From Necropsobacter massiliensis (GTDB lineage: Bacteria > Pseudomonadota > Gammaproteobacteria > Enterobacterales > Pasteurellaceae): a DNA stretch of 59,170 bases. The DNA is taken from contig NZ_LN776193.1 in NCBI RefSeq assembly GCF_000827595.2, positions 14,734 to 73,903 of the forward strand, read 5' to 3'. A program made the translations under genes and the position numbers. A model generated the notes under the pieces. It was not told the origin of the DNA. It worked only from the letters and a program-made list of their open reading frames with translations, and ran no database searches. Within the stretch, counting starts at the first letter, position 1; every line of letters starts with the position of its first letter. Shown piece after piece: positions 16,381 to 24,832 of this stretch.

Positions 16381-16685
16381 CGATTACCGTTGAATTCTGG
16401 CATTTGGTCGGATTGCTATTGTCGTTTCTCGGTTGTTGTTTCGGGTTTGCCAAAATGCTGGTGGCGCAATTCCAGAATGCGATGGAAGAACGCCACGCCA
16501 ACCAACAACGGGTCAACGAAAAAGTGGAGGACCTGGAACGTATGGTAAACAAAATGAATAGCTCTATGCCGTTGGTTTACGTCCTGCGCGACGACTATAT
16601 CCGCGGACAAACGGTACTGGAAGCCAAAATGGATGCCGTTCACAAAACCTTAAGTGATTTATACAAAATTGAGAGTGCAAAATAA
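16377..16685 (+). CDS. Mu gp25-like protein (DUF2730)
   Basis: 102 aa. An N-terminal membrane segment (FWHLVGLLLSFLGCCFGFAKML, residues 7-28) is followed by a coiled coil (NQQRVNEKVEDLERMVNKMN). This arrangement is that of DUF2730, found directly upstream of gp26/gp27 in Mu-like phages. The role is unknown; membrane anchoring of a packaging or lysis component has been suggested by topology only. Confidence 0.8.
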   Translation: MTITVEFWHLVGLLLSFLGCCFGFAKMLVAQFQNAMEERHANQQRVNEKVEDLERMVNKMNSSMPLVYVLRDDYIRGQTVLEAKMDAVHKTLSDLYKIESAK

Positions 16686-16987
16686 TGATGGAAAAAATCC
16701 GCCGTGAAGGTATGCGTTGGAATTTGCTCAACGCTTTGCATAAAGCCCGTCCCTATACCACCCATGAACAGTTCCTGCGTGAAGTCATGGCAAGCATTTA
16801 TCCTAATGTCACCCCGCTTGAAATCCGTCAGCAGCTGGAATATCTCGCCGACCGTAAATTGATTGAACTCAATAAACAACCTTCCGGCGCTTGGTATGCC
16901 GACATCAACCGCTTAGGCGTGGACATTGTGGAATACACCATTGATTGCCAAGTAGGCATCGCTCGCCCTGAAAAGTATTGGGAGTAA
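16685..16987 (+). CDS. Mu gp26-like winged-helix protein
   Basis: 100 aa (ATG ATG; the second at 16688 may be used). Helices MRWNLLNALHKARPYTTHEQFLREVM and LEIRQQLEYLADRKLIEL followed by SGAWYADINRLG make a winged helix of the Mu gp26 type. Always placed before the gp27-like small terminase protein, as here (3 bp gap). Probably DNA binding at packaging. Confidence 0.8.
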   Translation: MMEKIRREGMRWNLLNALHKARPYTTHEQFLREVMASIYPNVTPLEIRQQLEYLADRKLIELNKQPSGAWYADINRLGVDIVEYTIDCQVGIARPEKYWE

Positions 16988-16990
16988 GCA

Positions 16991-17542
16991 ATGGCTCCAA
17001 GATCCAGTATTGAAAAACTGCCCGAAGATGTCCGCCGCTGGCTTGAGCGCGCTTTAACCGAAAACGGTTTTTCCGGCTATGTGGAGCTTGAAGAACTGCT
17101 GAAGGAAAAGGGCTATCAAATCAGCAAATCGGCGATACATCGCTATGGACAGAAGATTGAACGTCGTTTCAAGGCAATCAAAGACAGCACCGAAGCGGCA
17201 CGCATTATCGCCGAAGGGGCGGAAGATAAAGAAGACAAACGCAGTGAAGCCTTAATGGGCTTATTGCAATCGTCACTTTTCGAAGCCTTGGTGGATATTG
17301 AAGATGCTAAAGAAGATGAAAAAATGTCGCCGATGGAAAAATTCCAGGCGCTCAGTTTTGCCGGTAAAAATGTCGCGTCGCTTATCCAAGCCAGCACCAA
17401 GCTGAAAGCCTATCAGGCGGAAGTCAAACAACGGGCGGAAGCTGCGGCGAAGGAAGTCGAAAGAGTCGTGAAGAAAGGCGGCTTAAGTGATGAAGTCGCC
17501 GATGAAATTCGCCGTAAGATTTTAGGTATTGCAACCAAATGA
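16991..17542 (+). CDS. Mu gp27-like (DUF3486) probable small terminase subunit
   Basis: 183 aa. The N-terminal helix-turn-helix domain (LPEDVRRWLERALTENGFSG then SKSAIHRYGQKI, residues 10-56) is followed by a helical part (70-170). It sits immediately before the large terminase, whose start it overlaps by 4 bp. In Mu-like phages it is thought to recognise the phage end for headful packaging. A second, shorter protein with the same N-domain lies at 4206 in the early operon. Confidence 0.85.
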   Translation: MAPRSSIEKLPEDVRRWLERALTENGFSGYVELEELLKEKGYQISKSAIHRYGQKIERRFKAIKDSTEAARIIAEGAEDKEDKRSEALMGLLQSSLFEALVDIEDAKEDEKMSPMEKFQALSFAGKNVASLIQASTKLKAYQAEVKQRAEAAAKEVERVVKKGGLSDEVADEIRRKILGIATK

Positions 17543-19074
17543 GCAAACAACAAACCGTAGAACTTGATCTCAACCCTATTATGCAGGCGCTGTCTCGCAC
17601 GCCAATGGTGTTGCTTGGCTATCAAAAACGATGGTGTGAAGATACTAACCCCGTCAAGGTGGTAGAAAAATCTCGTCGTATCGGTTTAACCTGGGGGGAA
17701 GCCGCCGATTGCGCCTTACTTGCTGCGAGTAACAGCGGTATGGATGTGTGGTATGTAGGCTATAACAAAGATATGGCGCTCGAATTTATTCGGGATTGTG
17801 CCAACTGGGCGAAATTCTACGGGCTTGCCGCCGGTGAAATCGAAGAAACGGAAGAAGTTTTCAAAGAAGGCGATGAAAAAGAAAGCATTTTAGCCTTCAC
17901 CATTCGCTTTGCCAGCGATTGGCGTATTACCGCACTATCCAGCAGCCCGTCAAACTTACGTGGTAAACAAGGTTTAGTCATTATTGATGAAGCCGCATTC
18001 CACCCTTGCTTAAGCGAATTACTCAAAGCCGCAATGGCGCTGTTAATGTGGGGCGGTCGGGTGCATATCATCAGCACCCACGATGGTGTGGATAATCCAT
18101 TCAATGAACTGATTCAAGAGATTCGAGAAGGCAAAAAACCGTACAGCTTACACACGATTACCTTCGAAGATGCCATGAAAGACGGCTTGTATGAACGTAT
18201 TTGTCTACGTACCAATCGGGCTTATTCGAAAGAAGGCGAACAGCAATGGGAAGCGGAAATTAGAGCGTCATACGGCGAAGATGCCGCAGAAGAATTGGAT
18301 TGCATTCCGAAAAACTCCGGCGGTAAATGGTTATCCCGTGCGCTTATCGAAAGCCAAATGCATTCGCATACGCCGCTTGTGCGCAAAGAAATGGCGCGTG
18401 ATTTTGAACTCATTGACGAACCGGTGCGCGCCAAAGAAATTGCGCAATGGCTCCAAGAAGAAATTCAACCGCTGTTAGATGATTTAGATAAAACCCGACC
18501 GCACTTTGTCGGTGAAGACTTTGCCCGCAAAGGCGACTTAACCTCGCTCGTAATTGCCGCACAACAACCGAATTTAACCAATGAAATTCAGTTTATTGTC
18601 GAGCTGGGTAATATGCCGTATGCCCAACAGGAACAGATTGTGCTTTACATTTTGAAAGCCTTACCATTGTTCAGCGGCGCCGCATTTGATGGCGGTGGAA
18701 ACGGCGGCTCATTAGCCGAAAAAGCCCGCGACGCCTTTGGCGACAGTCTGATCCATATCATTCAGCTGAGTGAGAAATGGTACAAGGAAAATACCGCACC
18801 GTTTAAAGCAGCGTTAGAAGACGGCACATTGACCAAATTACCGAAAAATGCCGATGTATTGGCAGACTTGCGCGCCTTCGAAATCGTGCGCGGTGTGCCG
18901 CGCATCCCGGATAAACGGGCAAAAAGCGTGGACGGCGGCAAAAACAAGCGCCACGGAGATACGGCTATCGCCTTATTACTCTTGCACTTTGCCACCCGAC
19001 AAGATGTACGATTGCCGGTTGTCGCGGTCACCCGTCGCGCACGGCGTAGCCAAACTATTAGTGAAGGATATTAG
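17539..19074 (+). CDS. Terminase large subunit (Mu gp28-like)
   Basis: 511 aa. ATP-driven DNA packaging motor with nuclease. Visible: Walker A-like EKSRRIGLTWGEAAD (about 43-57), Walker B with GLVIIDEAAF (about 146-155), a coupling STHDG motif (about 178-182), and the nuclease region with VGEDFARKGDLTSLVI (about 327) and FDGGGNGG. Length and order match Mu-like large terminases. An uptake signal lies at 18498. Confidence 0.93.
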   Translation: MSKQQTVELDLNPIMQALSRTPMVLLGYQKRWCEDTNPVKVVEKSRRIGLTWGEAADCALLAASNSGMDVWYVGYNKDMALEFIRDCANWAKFYGLAAGEIEETEEVFKEGDEKESILAFTIRFASDWRITALSSSPSNLRGKQGLVIIDEAAFHPCLSELLKAAMALLMWGGRVHIISTHDGVDNPFNELIQEIREGKKPYSLHTITFEDAMKDGLYERICLRTNRAYSKEGEQQWEAEIRASYGEDAAEELDCIPKNSGGKWLSRALIESQMHSHTPLVRKEMARDFELIDEPVRAKEIAQWLQEEIQPLLDDLDKTRPHFVGEDFARKGDLTSLVIAAQQPNLTNEIQFIVELGNMPYAQQEQIVLYILKALPLFSGAAFDGGGNGGSLAEKARDAFGDSLIHIIQLSEKWYKENTAPFKAALEDGTLTKLPKNADVLADLRAFEIVRGVPRIPDKRAKSVDGGKNKRHGDTAIALLLLHFATRQDVRLPVVAVTRRARRSQTISEGY

Positions 19075-19076
19075 CC

Positions 19077-19187
19077 ATGATTGCATTTATAACGCTTGTG
19101 CTCTCAGGTACATTTTTACTATTTTACGACAAGCCCTTTTGGTGGGTATTCGTTGTTTTAGCTTGTCTGGTGGATTATGAAAAATAA
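19077..19187 (+). CDS. Small membrane peptide, 36 aa
   Basis: ATG at 19077 has GAAGGA 9 nt upstream. MIAFITLVLSGTFLLFYDKP and FWWVFVVLACLVDYEK give two hydrophobic stretches around one charged turn. The end overlaps the portal start by 11 bp. It fills the only gap between terminase and portal, so translation is plausible; function unknown. Confidence 0.5.
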   Translation: MIAFITLVLSGTFLLFYDKPFWWVFVVLACLVDYEK

Positions 19188-20628
19188 AAACCTTGTAACT
19201 GAAATCGCCACTCGGGCGAGAAGTATTGATTTCTGGGCGTTTGGCTATTATTTGCCAAATCCCGATCCTATACTCAAAAAAATGGGAAAAGACATTGCCG
19301 TTTATCGTGAATTACTTTCCGACGGACAAGTACGTTCCGGCGTGCGTCGTCGTAAAGCGGCGGTGAAAAAGCTGGAATGGCGGATTACCACGACTAACAA
19401 CGCAAAAGTGGACGCTCAGCTTGAGCGGATTTTCAGCCGTTTGAAGATGAATAACATTATCACCGAAATGTTGAATGCCGCCTTATACGGTTACCAGGTC
19501 AGCGAAGTGATGTGGGGGGAACGGGACGGCTTGTTTGTGCCGTTAGAAATCATCGGCAAAAAGCCGGAATGGTTCGTGTTCGATGAAGACAATCAACTCC
19601 GTTTCCGCACCAAAGAAAACTGGGTAAACGGCGAACTCTTGCCGGAAGATAAATTCTTACTCACTACCCAAGAAGCGACCGAAGATAACCCTTATGGCTT
19701 GGGCGATCTCTCGCTTTGCTTTTGGGCGGCGACCTTTAAGAAAGGCGGGCTGAAATTTTGGCTGGAATTTACTGAAAAATACGGCTCGCCGTGGCTGATT
19801 GGCAAGCACCCCCGTTCAGCACAAATCACCGATAAAGACCGCTTAGCCGATAGCCTTGAGGCAATGATCGGCTCAGCAATTGCAGTGATTCCGGACGACA
19901 GTTCGATTGAAATTAAAGAGGCGGCAGGCAAAACCGGCAGCACCGATGCCTTTGAAAAATTCCTGAACTTCTGCAAGGCTGAAATCAATATTGCTTTACT
20001 CGGACAGAATCAAACCACCGAACAGGAAAGCAATCGCGCCAGCGCACAAGCCGGGCTTGAGGTGGCGGAGGATATTTGTGCCGATGACCGCGCAATGATT
20101 GAAGAAACCTTTAATACCCTGTTGCAATGGATTGTGAAATACAATTTCAACGTAGAACAGTTGCCTCAATTTGAATTTTTTGAACAGGCTGAAATCAATA
20201 CTACCCAAGTGGAACGCGACACAAAATTGCACAACATGGGCGTGCGGTTTTCTAAAACATATTTTCAGCGGGAATACGGTTTTGAAGACGGTGACATTGA
20301 AATTCAGCAGGCGCAAAGTGCGGTCAAAAATCCGCAGGTTTCCGAGTTTGCCGAACATAATCAGCAAGGCTTACACCCTATTGCCGACGGAATTATCGAA
20401 CAACTGGAAATCGAAGGCGAAAGCCAGGTGGGCGATTGGTTGCAAACGGTGAAAGACCGTCTAGCTCAGGCGGACAGCCTGGAAGACTTCCGCAATCAAC
20501 TGGACAGCCTGATTCCGGAATTAAGTTTTGCGGAATACGGAAAATTGCTGGCAATAGCGTCCACCGTATCGGAATTAGCCGGGCGCCAATCCGTTAATGA
20601 TGAACGCAAGGTAAAAGGCGATGAGTAA
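19177..20628 (+). CDS. Portal protein (DUF935, Mu gp29-like)
   Basis: 483 aa. The portal ring is the DNA gate at the capsid vertex and docks terminase and tail. The sequence carries the DUF935 pattern: SDGQVRSGVRRRKAAVKKLEW (about 50), YGYQVSEVMW (about 107), a KYGSPWLIGKHPR run (about 206) and NQTTEQESNRASAQAGLEV (about 297). Length is normal. It overlaps the next gene by 8 bp. An uptake signal lies at 20316. Confidence 0.92.
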   Translation: MKNKNLVTEIATRARSIDFWAFGYYLPNPDPILKKMGKDIAVYRELLSDGQVRSGVRRRKAAVKKLEWRITTTNNAKVDAQLERIFSRLKMNNIITEMLNAALYGYQVSEVMWGERDGLFVPLEIIGKKPEWFVFDEDNQLRFRTKENWVNGELLPEDKFLLTTQEATEDNPYGLGDLSLCFWAATFKKGGLKFWLEFTEKYGSPWLIGKHPRSAQITDKDRLADSLEAMIGSAIAVIPDDSSIEIKEAAGKTGSTDAFEKFLNFCKAEINIALLGQNQTTEQESNRASAQAGLEVAEDICADDRAMIEETFNTLLQWIVKYNFNVEQLPQFEFFEQAEINTTQVERDTKLHNMGVRFSKTYFQREYGFEDGDIEIQQAQSAVKNPQVSEFAEHNQQGLHPIADGIIEQLEIEGESQVGDWLQTVKDRLAQADSLEDFRNQLDSLIPELSFAEYGKLLAIASTVSELAGRQSVNDERKVKGDE

Positions 20629-21898
20629 ATTCACCTTCGAGGAGCAGGCGAAGTATTTCGAAAAGAAACTTAACCTGAAAACCAACAGCTATTTGGATGT
20701 GCTTGGCGAAGAACACGATTATTTTTTTATGGTCGCCGGCGCCAATCGCAACGAAGTGCTGACCGCCTTGCGTGAAGCGGTGGAAGCCGCCGTGCTGAAG
20801 GGAGAAACCTTAGAAGGCTTTCGCCGGCGCTTTAACGAAATCATTGCCAATACGGGGTGGGAATATAACGGCGGTCGCAACTGGCGCACCCGTATTATTT
20901 ACGACACCAACGTGTACGGCGCCTACAACCGCGGACGGTTGCAACAACATTTAGACATGGCGGAAGATATGCCCTATTGGGAATATCAGCACAATGACAA
21001 CGCTCATCCGCGCGAACAACACATGGCATGGGATGGTTTGGTGCTGCGCTATGACGACCCGTGGTGGCGTTATCATTACCCGATTAAAGCCTACGGCTGT
21101 CACTGCACCGTCGTGGCGCACGATGAGGCGGATTTACGTCGTTACGGCAAGAAAGTAGGCACGGCACCGGAAATCGAATTCGAACAGAAAACCGTCGGTA
21201 TTCGTTCCGGCAATCCGCGCACCGTCACCGTGGCAAAAGGCACCGACGTCGGATTCACCCCGTGGAACTTCGACCGTGTTAAACAGCGGCGCAACGCATC
21301 CATCGATGCGGTGTTAATGCAAAAGCTCATCACCGCCGCACCGAAATTTGCCAGCCTGTTGGTGGAAAATATTCTGGAACGCCCGCTGGCAGTGACGATG
21401 TTAAATGCGGCGATGAAAGATATGGTGGATACGGTCGCCGCTGAGAAGGTGGCGCGTGGACAGCTGAAATATGTGGGCGTGCTGGCGCCGGAAATTATTG
21501 AAAAACTGACCGCACTTGATAAAGCCCCGCAAACGGCGGTGATTGCCGTACGTGATAAAGACGTGTTGCACGGATTACGTGAGATTAAGCAGAATGCCAA
21601 TATCGCCTTACCGTTGGTGTTTTGGGAGAATCTGCCGGAAAAATTGCGAAACCCAAGTGCCATATTGTTGCAGGCAAAAGAAAGTTTTGAAAACCCCGAT
21701 AAGGCGTTGGACACCCTTCTATTCGTGTACGATACGGAGAATGGTAAGGTCGCAATTAAGATGGACTATAACGCAAAACTGAAAGATCAGCTGACGGGCA
21801 AGAAACAAACATTTAAATTGAATATGGTTTCAACCGGTGGTTTATTTACGGATTCAACGGGAATGCACAAATACGAAGTGTTGTGGGGTAAGTTGTAA
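20621..21898 (+). CDS. Minor head protein (Mu F/gp30-like) with extra C-terminal domain
   Basis: 425 aa. Residues 1-190 are the phage-Mu-F/SPP1 gp7 head-morphogenesis domain: FRRRFNEIIANTGW, RTRIIYDTNVYGAYNRGR, HPREQHMAWDGLVL and the zinc-like AYGCHCTVV. Residues about 290-425 are a separate domain (AVIAVRDKDVLHGLREIKQN, LPLVFWENLPEKL, LLFVYDTENGKVAIKMDY). Its style suggests the PBECR group of barnase/EndoU-like phage nuclease domains that are fused to such proteins; this is tentative. The stop codon overlaps the structured element that follows. Confidence 0.85.
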   Translation: MSKFTFEEQAKYFEKKLNLKTNSYLDVLGEEHDYFFMVAGANRNEVLTALREAVEAAVLKGETLEGFRRRFNEIIANTGWEYNGGRNWRTRIIYDTNVYGAYNRGRLQQHLDMAEDMPYWEYQHNDNAHPREQHMAWDGLVLRYDDPWWRYHYPIKAYGCHCTVVAHDEADLRRYGKKVGTAPEIEFEQKTVGIRSGNPRTVTVAKGTDVGFTPWNFDRVKQRRNASIDAVLMQKLITAAPKFASLLVENILERPLAVTMLNAAMKDMVDTVAAEKVARGQLKYVGVLAPEIIEKLTALDKAPQTAVIAVRDKDVLHGLREIKQNANIALPLVFWENLPEKLRNPSAILLQAKESFENPDKALDTLLFVYDTENGKVAIKMDYNAKLKDQLTGKKQTFKLNMVSTGGLFTDSTGMHKYEVLWGKL

Positions 21899-21981
21899 TA
21901 CACGGCGGTTTGCCTGATTCGAACAGGATAATGAGCCTTTAACAGCACAACCTTTCCAGTAGGAAACCCCCGCCGTGTATT
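21897..21981. ncRNA. tRNA-like cloverleaf element between head genes
   Basis: A perfect 12-bp outer stem, AATACACGGCGG (21897-21908) with CCGCCGTGTATT (21970-21981), closes over two hairpins: CCTG-ATTCGAA-CAGG (21913-21927) and TTTCC-AGTA-GGAAA (21953-21966). Read on the minus strand, the first is a textbook T-arm (TTCGAAT loop) placed just before the 3' half of the outer stem, the second lies in the D-arm position, and the middle holds CTGTTAA like an Asn anticodon loop but without a well-paired stem. It may be a decayed tRNA, a tRNA mimic, or a processing or attenuation element. Confidence 0.5.
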
Positions 21982-22016
21982 CAAATATATCACTCTTTTG
22001 AGAAAAGGCAAACGCT

Positions 22017-22478
22017 ATGATAAAAATCACCTTAGACGACACCCAAGCCGTTAAAAAACTGCAATCCATTGCCGCTCAGCTCAAAGAGCCGCGCCGCTTG
22101 TATGCCTTGCTTGGTGAGGAATTAAAGAAAATCCATGACGAACGCTTTAAAGCGGAGAAAGACCCGAACGGAAAACCCTGGACGCCTCTTGCCGCCAAAA
22201 CTCTGGCGCGGAAACGTAAGCGCGGTAAATCGCTGAAGATTTTGCGTCAAGACGGTAATTTGGCGAACAAAACCGCCTATAATATCCTGGATGATAGCGT
22301 GGAATTCGGTTCGCCGGAAGTCTATGCGGCGTTACACCAATTCGGCGGTAAAGCCGGAAAGGAGCGTCAGGTTACTATCCCGGCACGTCCGTGGCTGGGC
22401 GTGAACAAAGAGAACGAATATTCTCTGCTTAAAAAAGCGGCCGCACACCTGCAAAAAACGCTGGGGAAAATCAAATAA
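22017..22478 (+). CDS. Virion morphogenesis protein (Mu gpG-like)
   Basis: 153 aa. It matches the gpG/tail-completion type family: N-terminal helix with DTQAVKKLQSIAAQL, then DPNGKPWTPLAAKTLARKRKRG, VYAALHQFGGKAGK and IPARPWLGVNKENE. It is thought to act in head-tail joining or tail-end completion. AAAAGG lies 8 nt before the start. A terminator follows, ending this transcription block. Confidence 0.88.
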   Translation: MIKITLDDTQAVKKLQSIAAQLKEPRRLYALLGEELKKIHDERFKAEKDPNGKPWTPLAAKTLARKRKRGKSLKILRQDGNLANKTAYNILDDSVEFGSPEVYAALHQFGGKAGKERQVTIPARPWLGVNKENEYSLLKKAAAHLQKTLGKIK

Positions 22479-22503
22479 CCCGCTAAAATCAAAAATAAGC
22501 CCT

Positions 22504-22530
22504 AAAAACGTCGCTGTGCGTTTTTATTTT
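22504..22530 (+). terminator. Terminator ending the packaging/portal block
   Basis: AAAAACG (22504-22510) pairs with CGTTTTT (22519-22525) and TTTTTATTTT follows. It stands between gpG and the protease/scaffold gene, the place where Mu also starts a new late operon. Confidence 0.8.
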
Positions 22531-22640
22531 AAATTCGATAAATTATTGCTCCAATCCGTTTATAGGCGTTTATAAATACGCATAAACGACCTAAAACATC
22601 ATTCACGCCTGATTTTCTGTTTGCACACTTCTTTTTCATT

Positions 22641-22659
22641 CTTTAAACGTGATTAAAAG
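22641..22659 (+). promoter_or_regulatory. Candidate late promoter 2 (head)
   Basis: CTTTAA-ACGTG-ATTAAAAG, the weakest of four copies of the late motif, 47 bp before the protease start. A dyad, CGTTTAT/ATAAACG (about 22567-22589), lies upstream where an activator such as Mor would be expected to bind. Confidence 0.5.
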
Positions 22660-22667
22660 CGCAATCC

Positions 22668-22698
22668 CCGTTAATTTTCTATGATTGCCCCGTAACGG
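22668..22698 (+). promoter_or_regulatory. Hairpin abutting the protease ribosome site, with a 4-codon reading frame
   Basis: CCGTTA (22668-22673) pairs with TAACGG (22693-22698), whose GG starts the GGAGG Shine-Dalgarno for the ATG at 22706. A mini-frame ATG ATT GCC CCG TAA (22681-22695) ends at the 3' arm; translating it would open the stem. Its own ribosome site is weak, so leader-peptide control is speculative. Confidence 0.45.
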
Positions 22699-22705
22699 AG
22701 GCAAT

Positions 22706-23815
22706 ATGACCCAAATCGAAATTTTCAAAGCAGGTAAACGCTTGGACGCCCATGGCACCGAAGTGGATATTACCGTCGAAGATCTGCAAGACACCGTCAA
22801 ATTTTACAACCCCGAATTCCATGAAGCGCCCTTGGTGATCGGTCATCCCAAATTAAACAACCCGGCATGGGGCTGGGTGAAAGGCTTAAGCCTTGACGGC
22901 GATGTACTGAAAGCTGATGTGGACGAAGTGGACGCCGAATTTGCCGAAATGGTGAAAAGCGGCAAATTCAAAAAAGTTTCTGCGGCATTTTATCTGCCGG
23001 ACAGCCCGAATAATCCGCACAAAGGCGTACTGTCACTGCGCCACGTGGGATTTCTGGGGGCAATGCCCCCGGCCGTTAAGGGCTTGAAACAGGTGGAGTT
23101 TGCCGAAGATGACGACTTCCTGGAATTCAGCGACTGGGGACAAGCCAGCCTGTTCAGCCGTTTGCGCGAATGGATTATCGGCAAGTTCGGCATTGAAGAC
23201 GCCGACAAAGCCCTACCCCACTTTGAAGTGGAATGGTTGAAAGAAGACGCGATGCGCGACCAGATTCAGAAACAGGTGCAGTCCGAACAAGTCACACCTG
23301 AACCGATTTTTAACGAACCCCAGAAACCCGAAGGAGAAACTGGAATGACACCTGAAGAAATCGAAGCCTTAAAGGCGGAGAACGAAAAACTGAAAGCAGA
23401 AAAAGCGAAAGCGGAAGCCGCTCAGGCGGAAGCGGCGTTGGCGGCGGAAAAAGCCGGTAATGCGGAATTCGCCGAAGGCTTGGTTAAACAGGGCAAACTT
23501 GCCCCGGTCGTGAAAGACGCATTAGTGCGCGCACTCGACAATCTTGCCGACCTGAAAGCGGGTAAAGACCCGGAATTCGGGGAGGGCGAAGAACAGGACG
23601 TATTAAGCCAATTTAAGACCGCACTTGCGCAATCGCCGAAAATCATTGAATTCGGTGAAGTGGCGACCTCGGACAAAACGAAAGACACGCCGCCGGACGA
23701 AGTGGAATATGCGGAAACGGACGACCCTACCCGCATTGAACTCGACCGCCGTATTCGTGCGTACATGAAAGAACATAATGTGGATTACGTCACCGCCTTA
23801 GGCGCCGTGAAGTAA
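22706..23815 (+). CDS. Head maturation protease and scaffold (Mu gpI-like)
   Basis: 369 aa from the ATG at 22706 (GGAGG 5 nt upstream; an earlier ATG at 22685 has none). The N-terminal 160 residues match the Mu gp32/gpI peptidase: FYNPEFHEAPLVIGHP, KKVSAAFYLPDSP and LRHVGFLGAMPPAVKG. The linker is followed by a coiled coil (PEEIEALKAENEKLKAEKAK, about 214-235) and the scaffold part. As in Mu, protease and scaffold share a frame; the internal start is at 23345. It cleaves scaffold and itself during capsid assembly. An uptake signal lies at 23618. Confidence 0.9.
   Translation: MTQIEIFKAGKRLDAHGTEVDITVEDLQDTVKFYNPEFHEAPLVIGHPKLNNPAWGWVKGLSLDGDVLKADVDEVDAEFAEMVKSGKFKKVSAAFYLPDSPNNPHKGVLSLRHVGFLGAMPPAVKGLKQVEFAEDDDFLEFSDWGQASLFSRLREWIIGKFGIEDADKALPHFEVEWLKEDAMRDQIQKQVQSEQVTPEPIFNEPQKPEGETGMTPEEIEALKAENEKLKAEKAKAEAAQAEAALAAEKAGNAEFAEGLVKQGKLAPVVKDALVRALDNLADLKAGKDPEFGEGEEQDVLSQFKTALAQSPKIIEFGEVATSDKTKDTPPDEVEYAETDDPTRIELDRRIRAYMKEHNVDYVTALGAVK
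23345..23815 (+). CDS. Nested scaffold protein (Mu gpZ-like) from an internal start
   Basis: In frame inside the protease gene, ATG 23345 has AAGGAG 8 nt upstream, a strong ribosome site within coding sequence. The 156-aa product starts MTPEEIEALKAENEKLKAEK, a coiled coil, and ends in the conserved-looking DPTRIELDRRIRAYMKEHN. In Mu, the scaffold Z is made the same way from the end of gene I. The nested product is inferred from this analogy and the ribosome site. Confidence 0.7.
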   Translation: MTPEEIEALKAENEKLKAEKAKAEAAQAEAALAAEKAGNAEFAEGLVKQGKLAPVVKDALVRALDNLADLKAGKDPEFGEGEEQDVLSQFKTALAQSPKIIEFGEVATSDKTKDTPPDEVEYAETDDPTRIELDRRIRAYMKEHNVDYVTALGAVK

Positions 23816-23857
23816 TTGACACGTTAACTCCATCAATCTCAACCAAAGGAAATAAAA

Positions 23858-24802
23858 ATGGCAGGACAAAAAGTAGCGACTCGCCTAACAGATCCCGTCT
23901 TAACCCAATATGCGTTGGGTTATCGCAATAACGAATTCGTGGGCGAATTATTATTGCCAATCGCCGATGTACCGAAAGAAGGCGCACGCTTGCCTAAATT
24001 CGGTAAAGAAGCGTTCGTAACCGAAAACGACGAACGCGAATTGCATGCGGCAAGCAATAAAATCACGCCGGCGAAAGTCACCACGGAAGACATCGCATTA
24101 GGCGAAAAAGATTTAGCCTATCCGATTGACTACCGCGAAGGTAAAGAAGCGGACTTCGAATATGAACAATTCGCCATCGATTTAGTGATGGAAAAAATGG
24201 CGCTGAATCGCGAATTGCGTATCAAAGCCTTAGTCACCAACGAAGCCGCATACGGTGCGAAAAACAAAATCGTGTTATCCGGCACCAGCCAGTTCAGTCA
24301 CGCAGATTCGCAATTATTTAAAGTCTTCGATGACGCATTCGAAGCCGTGCGCATGGCAAGCGGCAAAAGCGTGAACCGTATTGTGATTTCCTCAAATGTC
24401 TGGAAGGCGATTCGCAACCACAAAGAAGTGCTGGAAATCTTAAAAGAACGCGGTTTGAAATCCCTTTCACCGTCATTATTCGCCGAATTAATCAAAGGTG
24501 AAGGTCAGGATGATTTGCAAATCGCTATCGGTCGTGCAAGTTACACCACCCAATTAGACCAGGATACGCAACCGGTATGGGAAAGCGACATCGTGATGGC
24601 GTACGTACCGCAAAAAGCGGCGGACGGCAAACACAAAATGTATAAACCGTCCTTCGGTTATACCTTCCGTCGTCAGGGTGCCTTTGTGGTGGACAAATAC
24701 GACGAAGTGGGCGGCAAAGTGTACAACGCGCGCGCCACCGACATCAACAAAGAATATTTGTTAATGGCGGACGCCGGTTACTTAATTAAATCCGCGGTGT
24801 AA
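23858..24802 (+). CDS. Major capsid protein
   Basis: 314 aa. Main building block of the icosahedral head, with an HK97-type fold expected. It follows the scaffold directly (42 bp; AAAGGA 9 nt before ATG). The pattern TRLTDPVLTQYALGYRNNEF, VGELLLPIADVPKEGARLP, NRIVISSNVWKAIRNHKEVL and a C-terminal YTFRRQGAFVVDKYDE fits capsids of BcepMu-type phages. Codon use is highly biased towards frequent codons compared with neighbours, as usual for the most abundant virion protein. Confidence 0.88.
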   Translation: MAGQKVATRLTDPVLTQYALGYRNNEFVGELLLPIADVPKEGARLPKFGKEAFVTENDERELHAASNKITPAKVTTEDIALGEKDLAYPIDYREGKEADFEYEQFAIDLVMEKMALNRELRIKALVTNEAAYGAKNKIVLSGTSQFSHADSQLFKVFDDAFEAVRMASGKSVNRIVISSNVWKAIRNHKEVLEILKERGLKSLSPSLFAELIKGEGQDDLQIAIGRASYTTQLDQDTQPVWESDIVMAYVPQKAADGKHKMYKPSFGYTFRRQGAFVVDKYDEVGGKVYNARATDINKEYLLMADAGYLIKSAV

Positions 24803-24832
24803 AACTTCCGAAATTTTGCCCGCACTTTAGGC

